Below are positions 11,870 through 23,400 of a stretch of 64,000 nt of DNA, in pieces. The stretch is taken from assembly GCA_035048815.1 (NCBI GenBank), contig JAUCBN010000062.1:444001-508000 (forward strand). The letters are read 5' to 3'. The position numbers and the translations under genes are program-made. This DNA comes from Abelmoschus esculentus (lineage: Eukaryota; Streptophyta; Magnoliopsida; Malvales; Malvaceae). The notes under the pieces were generated by a model. It had not been told where the DNA came from. It ran no database searches and saw only the letters and a program-made list of their open reading frames with translations. Each line of letters opens with the position of its first letter. The first letter of the stretch is position 1.

Positions 11870-14540
11870 CTAACAGAACTGTGATGATAGCACCATCCAA
11901 GCACTCAGTACAGGGAAGATAATCAAAGCAGAAGCCTGAAATATCACCAAAATGAATTACACCGGCGATTCGAGTAAAATTCCAGGTACAGGATAAGCCA
12001 GTGGATACACAAGAACATACCAGAATGAATACCAGTTCATCGTTGACAAACACCGCGGTGAATTCGTTTCTTTGCATTTCAAGTTTGATGAAACCTTGCA
12101 ACTGCCAACAAACAGACAAGCAAACAAATATATGTCTATTTCAAAGGTAAAGGTTCATAGTGAAGGGATATATGTCTGTTTGTTCTTAAGGCACTATTGA
12201 GGCATTTTTGCAACAAGCACAGGCTAGACAAATTACAATTGTCTGTAAAACTAAATCCTTAAATCATTCGGCAAACCGAAGTCTGCTTTGGAAGATCGAT
12301 CTTGACTAAGCGTTAAAGACTGACTTAGTAGAAAGAGATTATCCCTAGGAATTCATACAGAGCCACAGGCAACAGTGATACTTTTTAATTGGAAACTTTC
12401 ACGAAGTATACTATCTAGTTCTGACATGTAAAGACTTTCAAGAGTAAAATGGTTTTTTTTTTTCAGATACATCAATCATACAAAATCCCCATTGAAATGT
12501 TAAACATACCTCATGGTGATACTTTTTAATTGCCGAGTAAAGTCTTCTCAATTGTAGAAGAGCTTGAGACATGTAGTATTTTACAGTAGATCCTAGTCCA
12601 AATGAATAATGTTCCAATGCCTTGAACATCTTCGGAAGATGTATTTCAGAAAGGTCGATAAGGAACTACCTTTGCATAAAAGATTAGATTTGATTAAGAT
12701 TCACATGAACGATAAGCATATGGAAGAATATCATTGCTTTCAATTTAGAACTATTGAAACTATTGTTGTTGATAACGCTTTGATAGACATAGTTTTACAC
12801 ACACATTAATGGACCTTCAAGAACAAAAACGGAAGTATGGAAGATTATGTCAGCTTATTTATATTACCTTCAAAAACGTGCATCTCATATACCTTTGCCT
12901 TTGATTTTGCACTGCCCTCATCTGTACAACAAAAAGCAATGATACAAATTAAAAGATTTATTATAATGGCAGGACGTTATTTCCCCCCTTTCTTCTAATC
13001 TTCCTTATGAATTAACAAATAACTGATATCACTAGCATCCAAGGGAAAATAATACTTGTGCAATTTGAAGTGCCTGCTCAAGATGCTGAATCTGAATCCA
13101 TTGTTCTGTAACAACATCTGCCGTCTAAAAGCAAGGGAAAGAAACTTAAAGTGAGAAAATACAAGTAATTTAAAGAGATGACAAAATCAAAATGGAATTA
13201 ACTTTATAAGTCTTCTACACATTACAACCAAAGAAAAGAACAAATTAGCAGCTATTGAGTTCTGACTAAAATGGTCATGGGTTTTAAAGCATTTTTCTTT
13301 TGTTATTGATGTTTTATTTAAGTTCATAAAGGTCACTATGTCTAACAAACTTGGAAGAGATAAACAAGAAATCTTCATCATTCATAAGCGGGGGTATCTA
13401 CATGGAAATGAAATCAATGGAAGTAAAATGCCAACCTTCTCAACTTTTGAAGTAACAGCTTCCAGCCTATCCTCAGCGTCTTGCGCTTTCGATTCCAAAA
13501 CATGAAGCTCAAAGTTGTTCTTTCTCGAAACATCCCAAAGAAGACGTACCTAGGCACAAGATGCTTACTGCTCAAGTCGGTTGAATATTGCAAATAAACC
13601 AAACATTTCTTACCACTCATCAATTACATCATGCAAGGAATCCGATAGGAGAAGAAAATGGAATAGTGATTATATTTATAAATTATACTAAGCCTTTTAA
13701 AACAAACCTCTTCCTGTAAAGCCGTAAGCCTTTCATCAGTATGTACTGATTCAACCTGCAATTAGCATAATGTAAAAATAAAAATTCATTTTGCAATACC
13801 CTTTGGGAAGAAGATTCATAACTCAATGAACCCTCATTAAATACAATATACTCTTCAATCTTCTGTTCAAAATGCTTATTTTCCTTCTTTGAGACCTCAA
13901 CTGGGGAAAGACAAGCAATCTGGGAACTTCGAGATCCTAGCTTCTAGTTCGTAAATAGGATTACCAACCAGATTTTGTTCTGATTTAAGCCATCAAAGCC
14001 CTTCTAGATTTATTCTAACCTAGATATCAATTTAATCATGCTTGGTAATGATTATGATCTTCATTTGGGTGTGTATTTTTCTACTTGCAATTAAGATAAG
14101 ATTCCACTTGTTACTGCACTTATAACTAGTAAAATCAAAGATTCTTGAGAAAGAATTGAACCTTAAGACTGGATAGAACAGATCGAAGATAAGTGATTTT
14201 GTTTTCCATGTCGTCAAGGAGCTTCTCGCGTTCCTTTAGAAGAAGGGTTTTAGCACCAATGCTTTGAATTGTTTCCTCGAGAACAGATTCTGCAATCATA
14301 ATTACAAGGATCAAGGAATGAAGATTGATATTAATATTTGTTTCTAAACAAACACTATATCAGTAAAGAAATTGAGACGAAAATTTTACCCAAACGAGAG
14401 AACATTAGCTTGGCGTCATCCAGTTCACGGATCAAGGGATTGCGATTATCTTCATTAAGTTGAGCTTGGGATGAGAGAGAAATGGCGAAGAAAAAGAAGC
14501 AAATGAAAATGGCGGGAAGGAGAATCGGGTAAGCCGCCAT
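11870..14540 (-). CDS. Plant coiled-coil protein with signal peptide and C-terminal membrane segment
   Basis: Nine exons on the minus strand: 14540-14390, 14289-14162, 13755-13708, 13549-13436, 13124-13056, 12921-12868, 12665-12510, 12101-12021 and 11935-11870. All have GT-AG borders and sum to 867 nt, 288 residues. The N-terminus is a signal peptide or anchor (MAAYPILLPAIFICFFFFAI). The middle, about residues 35-165, is rich in Glu, Lys, Leu and heptad-like spacing (REKLLDDMENKITYLRS; LHVLESKAQDAEDRLEAV; WIQIQHLEQALQIAQ), so a coiled coil. The end has FIKLEMQRNEFTAV followed by a hydrophobic helix (ELVFILASALIIFPVLSAW). It belongs to a conserved plant family of unknown function that I recognise by architecture only. 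Endomembrane location is inferred. Confidence 0.82.
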
Positions 14541-15199
14541 TGCTGCTGCTTCTTGTTAAGAAATCTTGTATTACAGAAGCTTTTTTTTTTTGCTAAGATA
14601 ATTTTCATGGCCATTTCAATATTGCTAATTTACAGATCAGGGTAAGGCAAAGCCCACTTCAAAACTCAAAAGTGTAAAAATTCACTTGAAAATAGATTTA
14701 CAAATATTTTCTAAAATAATAAATCAAGAACAATATTTTTTATTTTATTGGAGAGTACAAAAAAAATAGAGTAGAAAGGGTTAAATACCAACAAATTATA
14801 TAAATGTTTCGATACATAAATTATATAAATTTAATTTATAAAAATATCTTAATTTTAAGATTTAAAATTTAAAAATTTAGATTATACTGATCGAAGATTT
14901 AGACGTTAAAATAAATAAAGTTATTTAAAAAATACATAATTTATGTAACAAAATATATCTCTAGTGAATGTAAGTGTTAAATCCTTAATCAATGTCATAA
15001 CTTCAAATTTTGATTTGTGAATAAAACAAAATAACTTGAGACGGTCGTCTCGACTCATAATAAACCTTTATAATACAATTTAATTTGACTCATTTTTTTA
15101 AAAATCAAATCAATTTATTTAAGTTATTTGAATTATTGAATCAAATTTCATGTTAAATTCCCAACAAGTTGTTGGCACAATTAGGATAGATCGTGTAAG
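14541..15199. other. Intergenic region upstream of the coiled-coil gene
   Basis: Contains the promoter and 5' UTR of the minus-strand coiled-coil gene and A/T-rich sequence. No gene or clear repeat was seen before the MITE that begins near 15200. Confidence 0.4.
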
Positions 15200-15408
15200 A
15201 AAAATTATTAGATGGGTTCGACTTACCATGTTCTTTATAGTCTCATTTAATAATAAATTTTTATTTTATTTTTTCTAAAATAATTTTTTATCTCTTTTAT
15301 TTGTTATAAGGTGAATCTTTATCTCTTTTTTTTTATATCATTAAATGAAGGAATTTTATTGAGTGAAACTATAAATAACATGATGAATCGAGACGATATA
15401 ATTATTCA
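15200..15408. mobile_element. MITE with Mutator-like terminal inverted repeats
   Basis: The left end (about 15200-15258, AAAATTATTAGATGGGTTCG onward) pairs with the right end (about 15355-15408) as an imperfect inverted repeat of about 50 bases. The ends resemble those of the elements at 19840 and 27148. No internal coding. The target duplication was not resolved. Confidence 0.5.
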
Positions 15409-15630
15409 AAGAAAGCTTCTAATGAAATAAAGCATAATTTGAGAGAGGGGATATTTATAAGTACTAATAGTACAACATTATTATCAGTCAGACACAAGCT
15501 GAGCCAAACTCAACAATGGTTCGTCTCTGAAATTAAAAAAATGATGGGGGAGAAGAAGGAATTTCACAATAACCAAATTCAATCTTCTGCATTAGAACTT
15601 CCTCCATTTTCATACCTCTTTTTTCCCTTC

Positions 15631-18600
15631 TCATGCTGCTTTCATTTGCTGCAAACAGAAATTCGTGCATATCGTGTTCATGTTGAAGGACATGATGTCA
15701 AAGTTTTGTACTTAAATTTGAAGACAATTTAAGAACACCTCTTCGAATTGCTGAAGAGCGAGAGCATATGGTGGTTTGAATCCAAGACCTCTAGAATAAA
15801 AAGGATGGGATTCAAAACACCCTATGTGTAGTGCTCTTCGGCGATTGAAGAGGTGTTTAGAAGTTTTGTAGTTGGAGGACAAAATTTTGAGTGTCGATTC
15901 TCCAACAACATCCAATTAAGACATTAGTGATGAAAATGATTGTAGGATCAAGCGGATAGAATCGACACTCTCAATGACATCCGATTTTGAGAGTGTCGAT
16001 TCGATTCTCCGTTTTTGTTCATAACTCAGTGTATTTGTCTTGAATGTATTTTTACTCACTCGTTTCTCTTCTTCCAGCTTGGCCTTGATGAAAGAGTAGG
16101 CTGCCACTCCAGCAATTGCTATGGCTGTTCCAATACCTGTCTGAGTTGAAATCTTGTTTCCTGCACCAAATACGTTTTGTCGGATATGGTCCTATCATGA
16201 AATGACGAAAATCATGGAATCTGCGAAACTGTAAACTTACCAAAGACTAGGATTGAGAAGCCAATTACGAACACACGTTTCAGCACATTGCCTACTGCAT
16301 GAGTGAGTGGTGCCACCCTCTCCAGTGTGTTGGTAGCCAACTGAATGACAAAGAAGAAGAAAAGAAATGAGAACTTCATCAGATTCTTAAAGTACTCATG
16401 TTCGATGCATGGATATAAAGATATGACACTCACAGTCGACTCGTGCCATACACATCCATATCTAACACTCACACTCGCCTCCGTAAAACATAACTTGAAA
16501 CACTATAAATGGAAAAAAGTAAATGTTAACCTGATTATAGAGATGGTAGAACATTCCCACCCAGAAAAGATCTGTGACGAACTTGGTCATGCCCACTTTA
16601 GCAATAGCATCATTGAACCCATGCTTCATCAATTGAGGACCCTCAAACTGCAACAGGCAGATAGGAAACATGGAAAGGTTTAGACAGACTGTGTGCTTAA
16701 GATTTAACCATCGGAAAACACTGCATTTGCATGCCATTGGAACATTTATTTTTACTTACAAAGATGACTGGAGGAATACAGAAGATGAGAGCAATAATGG
16801 AAATATAAGCATATACATTAGTACTGTCCATATCCGTCTGCATATACATGAAAAACCAACAATTATTGGAAGTCTAAGTTCTACACAAACTAAAAAGTAT
16901 GAAAAGGAAGGTCGAGAGTTTCAAAGAAGGGTCACCATGGCTTTCTTGGAATAGAGACTCCTGTAAGTGAAGGAGATGTTGGAAATCATTGCGCTAATGA
17001 AACCCTTCCAGTTGAATGACAGCTCAGTCAGCGATGCCATGGATACACCTGCATTCAGCTTGCAAATTATTAATGACACCCAAACATGGTGAAATTTGAA
17101 TATGCCAATACAAAATACAGAGTTTAGTCTGTTGTGTATGCGCAATAGAGCTAGAGGGGATTCAGAGAACACAATTTAAGCCTTGAACTGGCTTTGAATA
17201 AGGTGATCAAACAAAGACTACAAAAAAATACCTATAACAACAGGAGCAAGAGACAGCCAAAGAGTGATTGGTATGGATTGTCCAAGTATGAACTGGGAAG
17301 CAGCAGCATTGAAGAAAGGCTCAAGAGCTGAAAAATAAACAAGTTAAGTCATTATGAGCTTCATAAGCAATAGTGACCTTAACCGATGCATATAATATGA
17401 TATGTACATATTTCATTAACACCTTTGATAGTGTGGGTGAATGAGACGGCAACAGCTGCAAAGGAAACATTACTAGTGACATGGCCCAGTGCATGACAAG
17501 CAGCAACAGGGATCAACAACTTCAGTAGGTTTCCATCAATAGGCTTCACATGAAAAACAACAATTGCATAGTATTAATCAGGGTAAAAATACTGTAAAAA
17601 CTCTCGTGTTTTCATCAAAAGGAAGCAAGTAACAACATTAGGACACAATGCTGTGAAAAAAAGCACAAGATTTATCCTTTTTTACACTAAAAATTACTGA
17701 CATCTTCCCCTGAAAGAAAATCACTACTCATGGACACTTCCCAACATAACCACGGGTTTCTTACACCATATGCACTTTAATAAGATTCATGCTATACAGC
17801 AATAAAGTTCTCACATGAAACAGCACATTCTCCAATATAAAGAGTCGAGTCAGTCGACAACATGGCTTGGTTCAATTAATTGGTTACTCATTAGCAGTTG
17901 GCCTATAAAAAGTCAAATGCAAAAAACACGCATGTCTATTATTATAAAAAGAAGGCTTGAGGGTTTCACTTACAGCCCGCTTAGGGAGGCCTACAGCCCA
18001 GCTCGCCAAACAGTAAACCACCCCCACGAACAAGTGAATGAGCGAAACAAAACTGCGCCAAGTTTGCCATGAAAAGAATCCTTTACAATAAAACCATGCT
18101 CTAAACAAGCATTAAGAATCAAAGAAAGTGTAAACGAAAACAAGTACTCACTAAGGATAAGGGAAGTAATTGTAAATCTTCTTGTTGAGAATGTTAAATA
18201 TCACATTCAAAAAGTACCTGGAATCAAAAGTAAATAAATAATCGATCATGTAATTTCGAAGAAAGGAGAAAAACTGAAGTAAACTTAGACCAAGTTTAAG
18301 TGAATCACTGAAACGGTTCTTGTAGTTAAAAACTCACCACATGAAGAAGAAAAAGCCGGTGACAAGAGCGGGATACTTCTCGAAGAATCCAACCGAAGCG
18401 ATCTTCGCATCCCTGCAATCACACCAAATCAGTGAGTCAGTGACGGGGGAGTGGACGAGTTGACCGAGTTAAAACGGAGGAAAACGGACCTCACCCGGCG
18501 GAATCGCTTCCTCCTGCTGCGGCCGAAACCGGTTTCAAAACCTCTCGCTTCGTAATTAACGAGCTCTCGAATAGAAAGGCGGCCCTTAGCTGCCTTCCCC

Positions 18601-18742
18601 ATATGACGTTCCCTCCTTCACCAACGGCTCCGATCGGCTTAGCCGAAGCAAATGACACGTTGACACTCCCTCGAGAAATCTTCGTCCTGAGCTGAGGCAA
18701 GCCGGCGATAACGGAAGCGCGTGACAACACTCGCGATTCCAT
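15631..18742 (-). CDS. Chloroplast triose-phosphate/phosphate translocator
   Basis: Inner-envelope antiporter that exports triose phosphate and 3-phosphoglycerate from the chloroplast in exchange for phosphate, supplying cytosolic sucrose synthesis. Twelve exons on the minus strand: 18742-18495, 18412-18338, 18217-18152, 18052-17974, 17543-17423, 17327-17232, 17048-16936, 16837-16760, 16647-16531, 16340-16241, 16160-16060 and 15648-15631; total 1212 nt, 403 residues. The first 80 residues are a transit peptide starting MESRVLSRASV. Family blocks seen include [52 protein letters not shown], HLYNQ and ERVAPLTHAVGNVLKRVFVI. The last exon is 18 nt (QMKAA-stop), matching the family C-terminus; reading through its donor would give a false 50-residue tail. 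An in-frame ATG six codons upstream is less likely as start because family members begin MESR. Confidence 0.95.
15729..15862. repeat. Imperfect hairpin in the last intron of the translocator gene
   Basis: The arm starting at 15729 (AAGAACACCTCTTCGAATTG) pairs with the arm ending near 15862 (CAATCGCC/GAAGAGGTG side). Pairing continues inward past GAAGAGC/GCTCTTC to GTTTGAATCC/GGATTCAAAAC, giving about 60-base arms around a short A-rich loop. It looks like a small fold-back element or a miRNA-like precursor. No function is shown. Confidence 0.6.
15959..16002. repeat. Perfect 16-bp inverted repeat in the last intron of the translocator gene
   Basis: GAATCGACACTCTCAA at 15959-15974 is followed after 12 bases by its exact reverse complement at 15987-16002. 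A further direct copy of the right arm, TTTTGAGTGTCGATTCTCC, occurs at 15886-15904. Confidence 0.85.
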
Positions 18743-19839
18743 TGCTAGAGAACAACACACAAGCAGAGAGATAGAAGAGAAGAAATGTGTGTATCTTAAC
18801 TAGATTGAGCTCCTAATGAATGGAGGGAAATTAACATTCACTTTTTTTCCTCTTAATTACATGTATAATTAAAAGTAAACCTTCAATGACCACTTAAATA
18901 AATTATCGATGTTTGAATCTGTAACTCTCAAAAACAATAATCGTTTATTTATCCATTAAAGTAAAGTGATTCATGCATAAATAATATAACAAATCATCTG
19001 CACATTTCTTGTTCCACCCTGATTTTTCAGTAAACAAATCATCCAAATTAACATTTCAATCACTCGAGAAAAAATTTAAATAAATATATATTATTTTATA
19101 ATCACCTTAAAATTAATTATATTCGAATATAACATTACATATATATTCTTATTCTTGAATTACCATCCTATGTTGCGTGTTGTAGACATTCAGTTGTGGC
19201 CTAGAATTGAGGGACTGTGTCGGTAGGTCCGGTTCTTATCCCTACTGAAAGGCTCGTGAAGGAAAAGGATAGCAGCAGACTTGTCCTAGTGCCAATGGTC
19301 TAACCCTTGATTTCACAAATTATCATTATCGCCACCTATTTCTTTTTTTTTACTAAAATCTCTATATATAGTAGAATTTTCATAAACTATAATTGGATAA
19401 ATTAATAATATTTTTTATCTTAACTTGGATTTAAGGTATAAAATAATAATTTTAATAAATTAATAAGATAATATTTTTTTAGAATATTTTTATATAAATT
19501 TATAGTATTTTTAATATTATAAAATAATAATTTTATAAAATTATAAATATAACTAGGATAATTTATTAAAATTATTAATTAGGAATGTTTGATGTTGTTT
19601 GTATAGAGGTTGATTTTATTACCATATATGAGTTACGTTAAGTTTTAACTAGTATTACATACTACAATGATTTTTGTTCTTTCTAAAAGTAGGTATTATA
19701 ATTAATTAATTGTGCATGAACATTATTTAATAAATTAATATGGTCTATATGTTTTATGCACAAAGAATGAAAAATATTGATAGTCTTAGATATTAAAGAA
19801 AGTTGGTGTTGGTGAGTGAATTAAGTAGCAGGGAATATA
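18743..19839. other. Intergenic, translocator upstream region
   Basis: Begins with the translocator 5' UTR and promoter. From 18840 it is strongly A/T-rich except for a less A/T-rich patch at about 19170-19310 that has no open frame of note. No gene was recognised. Confidence 0.4.
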
Positions 19840-20109
19840 GGAGAAATTATTCTATGAATCGGTTTTATCACGTCATTTATGGTTCCTAATCACTAAAATT
19901 TAGTTAATTAATTATATATATATTTTTTACATATTTTTTAAGAGTGAATCTTCAATTTTTTATTATCATATAAATAAGTAGTGGGTAATTACATAGAGGT
20001 TAATAAGGAAAGAAAAAATGATATGAAAAATATAAAATTAACTAGCTAACATTTAATGGTTAAGAATCATAAATAATGTGATAAAACCAATTCATAGAAT
20101 AATTTCTCC
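19840..20109. mobile_element. MITE with about 60-bp Mutator-like terminal inverted repeats
   Basis: The left terminus GGAGAAATTATTCTATGAAT at 19840 is mirrored by ATTCATAGAATAATTTCTCC ending at 20109. The inverted match runs about 60 bases inward with some mismatches, around an A/T-rich core. The ends are of the same type as at 27148. The flanks do not show an exact target duplication. Confidence 0.7.
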
Positions 20110-20430
20110 GATATCAAGCTTTCCACTTCATTGTTTATTGGGCTTTTCACAACATCAATTACACCATACCCGACTTCTCCACGTAGCATATTCCTTCCAC
20201 CAAGTAGCAGGTTAAGAATTCAGAAACAAATATGAAGAGCAAAAATCACACCTTGTGTCACCACAAGTAAATACACAAACCTTATACTAAAAGGAAAACT
20301 ACTGATATCTGGGGAGAGAACTTAAAACTTCAACTTAGCTAAGCTCAGCAACTCGAACTCTTATCGAATTAAAATAGATTACATGCACCCCTTCATATAC
20401 AAAGTCGTAATGTGAATCGAAATCAAACTA
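20110..20430. other. 3' flank of the guanylate-binding protein gene
   Basis: Most of this stretch is likely 3' UTR of the minus-strand guanylate-binding gene, whose stop is at 20431. No separate feature was seen. Confidence 0.4.
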
Positions 20431-23400
20431 TCAAGACTTCTGCAGCACACATTTCTCGTACAGAGCGAGGATTTCTTTCTTATTCGGATTACTTAACGAA
20501 AGAAGCTCAGCGCCGAAATTATGTTTCGTGAGTTCTTGCTTGAGTTTTTGAACGGTGAACTTTGTGTAGTCGTCCTGATTGTTTTGCTGATTCTGGTTGT
20601 CATCGTCACCTTTGAATACTGACCCGCCGTCTTCTAAATGTGAATGTCTCAGGGGGCTGGTTGTGCTCCTGGACTTCTTATTTGCTCTTAAAATTCTGTC
20701 ACTCGTGTCCATATCTTGAACAGATCCCACCCCGAATTCATCATCTGTCCTGAATCGCTTTCCGTGGGAGGCAGCTTTTAGCTTACTATCCAAAGCAGTT
20801 TCATTTAAACGAACGGAAGTCAACTCTTGCTGCAATGAATCGAGTTTTGCCTGTGCAGCCTGTAGTTGAAGAGAAAGGGCTTCAGCCCTGTTATTTGCAT
20901 CTGCATGTGCTGCTCGTTCCGAGTCAAGAAGATCTTGAAGTACTTTAACTGTACTAGCCCGCTGCTCATTGTTTGTTTTTAACAATGACTCTATCTCTTT
21001 CTCCCTCTCTTCGACTCTTGCCTCTAGTAATGCGACTTTAGAAATAGCATCCATCTCCGAGACACGAATTCTATGGAGTTCATCCTCCAAGTCTGTTTTC
21101 TCTCTCTCCAAGTTCTCAATTTGCCTCTCAGCCCTCTCAATTCTAGATAATCTTTCCATTGCTACCCTCTGTATCTCGCTTTTCTCCTTTTGAGCAGCCA
21201 CTGATTCTGCTCGTGCTTTATCAGCCAACTCTGTTGCTTTCCTTGCTTCTTTCTCAGCTACTCTACACCTTTCTTCAACTTCTGCAAACCTCTCAAACTC
21301 AGAAGAATACTTTTGCTCCAAATAGATCTTCTCCTGTTCCGTAATCCTTGCTTTTCCCTCGAATGACTGAGCCTTGGTGTGAGCATTCTCTAGCTTATCG
21401 ACTAACTCCCTAATTTCAACCTTCAATGATGATATCTCGGCATCGTAACTCTTGATTTTTGACTCAGCAGCCTGCAAATCATTACTAAGGTAAGCCTATT
21501 CTTGTAAGTCATAAATAACAACTATTAAATAATCAGGTTCCAATGCATTAGATATAGATCATGATACATAGACACATACAGAATCATACGTGCATAAATT
21601 TAACAAGCTCACCTTCAACTCTAGCCTCAATGTTGTCAAGGACTGCTCAGCACGCTCAACCTTTGCTGTCTTGTCCTTTATTTCCTCTTCCTGAAATGTT
21701 CATCAGCAGATAAACAAATCACATTTCCTTGCAGCATAAGACATGATTGAGTGAAACTAAGGTGAAAGAGATACAGCACCTTCTCAGCCAATGTATGTGA
21801 AAACTCTTCCCTCAGAGTATCTTCCCTGAGTTGAATTTCCTTGCTTGACCGCTCTTGCGAAATTGCTGCCTTCTCAAGAGCAGCTTTTGCCTCTCTAACA
21901 GCAAAGTCGTACTTCCTTTTCCATTCCTCTGCCTCCTCTTGAGCAGACTCAGATTGCTCTCTAGCAGCGGCCAGTCTTGCTTCAGCAGCAGTGCTCTGGG
22001 ACTTGAGTACTTCAATTTCTGAGGCGGTCTGTTCCTCTTTGGCTTTCTGCTTTGACAACACTTGATCATATTTCCTTCTCCATTCTAGTGTTTCTTGCTT
22101 GGCAGAATCCAAGGATTTCATTAAACTAGAACATCTCTCCTTCAGTGAACTGGTATCCCCTTGCAATTTATTCATACGGCTTGCATATTCATCAGCAAGC
22201 TTCTTCTTGTCATTGATAGCATCATCATAACGCTTCAGGTATTCAGATTTATATTTCTCACTATCTTCCAGCTGCTTGTTAAGTAACTTCATCTTGTCCT
22301 CAATTGAACGATATTTCAATGCAAGGGAATTCTTCTCAGATACAATCTGATCTATACATCTCTTGGTGAAATCCAGTATTGGCCCCTCCATGCTGACAAT
22401 TTAATAGCATAGACAAGGAAAGATTATAATCCAAATTAGAAACTTAATACAAAGCAAATATAGTACAACCATCTTAAATATATATACACACACACACAAA
22501 CCTTTGCTGTAAAAATACAGCCAGTTTCTGCCATTTTCCAGGACCATAGCACGATGTATCATATTCAGACAGAAGGGCATCAAGTACCTGCATATGATAT
22601 TCTAATAAACCCAATGAAACATATTCTATGTAACTTGTCTTCTTGATATAACATGAAAATGAAAGTGACTTTCCATATAGGATATATACAAAGGCGATAA
22701 ATTAAGACCAAAACAGATAACTCCATCCAGGTTGGTTGATTAACTAGCCTTCATCCTTACAATTTTAGTGATACAAAATCCAAATCAGGAATATCCTTTT
22801 AAAACAGTGGTTAACGAGGAGAAATAAAATTCTAGAATTAGATTGAAGTCTTTGCATGAAGTGCAACTGCACAGTGACCACTTACCTTCACAACATTATC
22901 TACGCTTGCATCAGAAGCATGGCATGCTGCTCTCAATCTCTTTCCCATGCTCTGGATGGCATTTGAACATTGCAAATCTGCTTCCATAAATGCATTCCTT
23001 TTATAATCCTGCATAATGACCAATCCATAACTCAAGGCTTGCCATGAACTTTGATGAGGTAGAAATAAAACATAACAAGGTAGCATTTGAGTGATTCCAT
23101 ACCTCAAATTCCTTTCTGAAGAATTTCTGTAGAAGCTCCTCGTATTTCTTCCTCATTGAACCAACTCCTACAGCACTAGCATTGAATACCGCCAGTGATC
23201 TCTGGACTGCTTCTTCATGAGCCTCCCTCAATGCCGCCTAGGACCATCAAGACTAAAATAATAAAATATTTCCAAAGTACAACAACAATTATGATAAAAG
23301 AATCACTTACTTCCTCAGGTGGCTTTGTGCGGTCAAAAGCTGACCTATAAATATCTGAAGCAGAATCATATGCCCTTCGACACTCGGCTTCTTCCACACT

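Noticed and set aside
15439..15732. Plus-strand 97-codon ORF
   Set aside because: It overlaps the terminal exon and intron of the translocator on the other strand and has no homology-like features.
15916..16060. Long C-terminal extension of the translocator by reading through exon 11
   Set aside because: A strong GTGAGT donor and a downstream exon encoding the conserved QMKAA ending show this is intron.
20969..21344. Plus-strand ORFs antisense to the coiled coil of the guanylate-binding gene
   Set aside because: They are Ser/Leu-rich shadows produced by the coiled-coil codons on the opposite strand.
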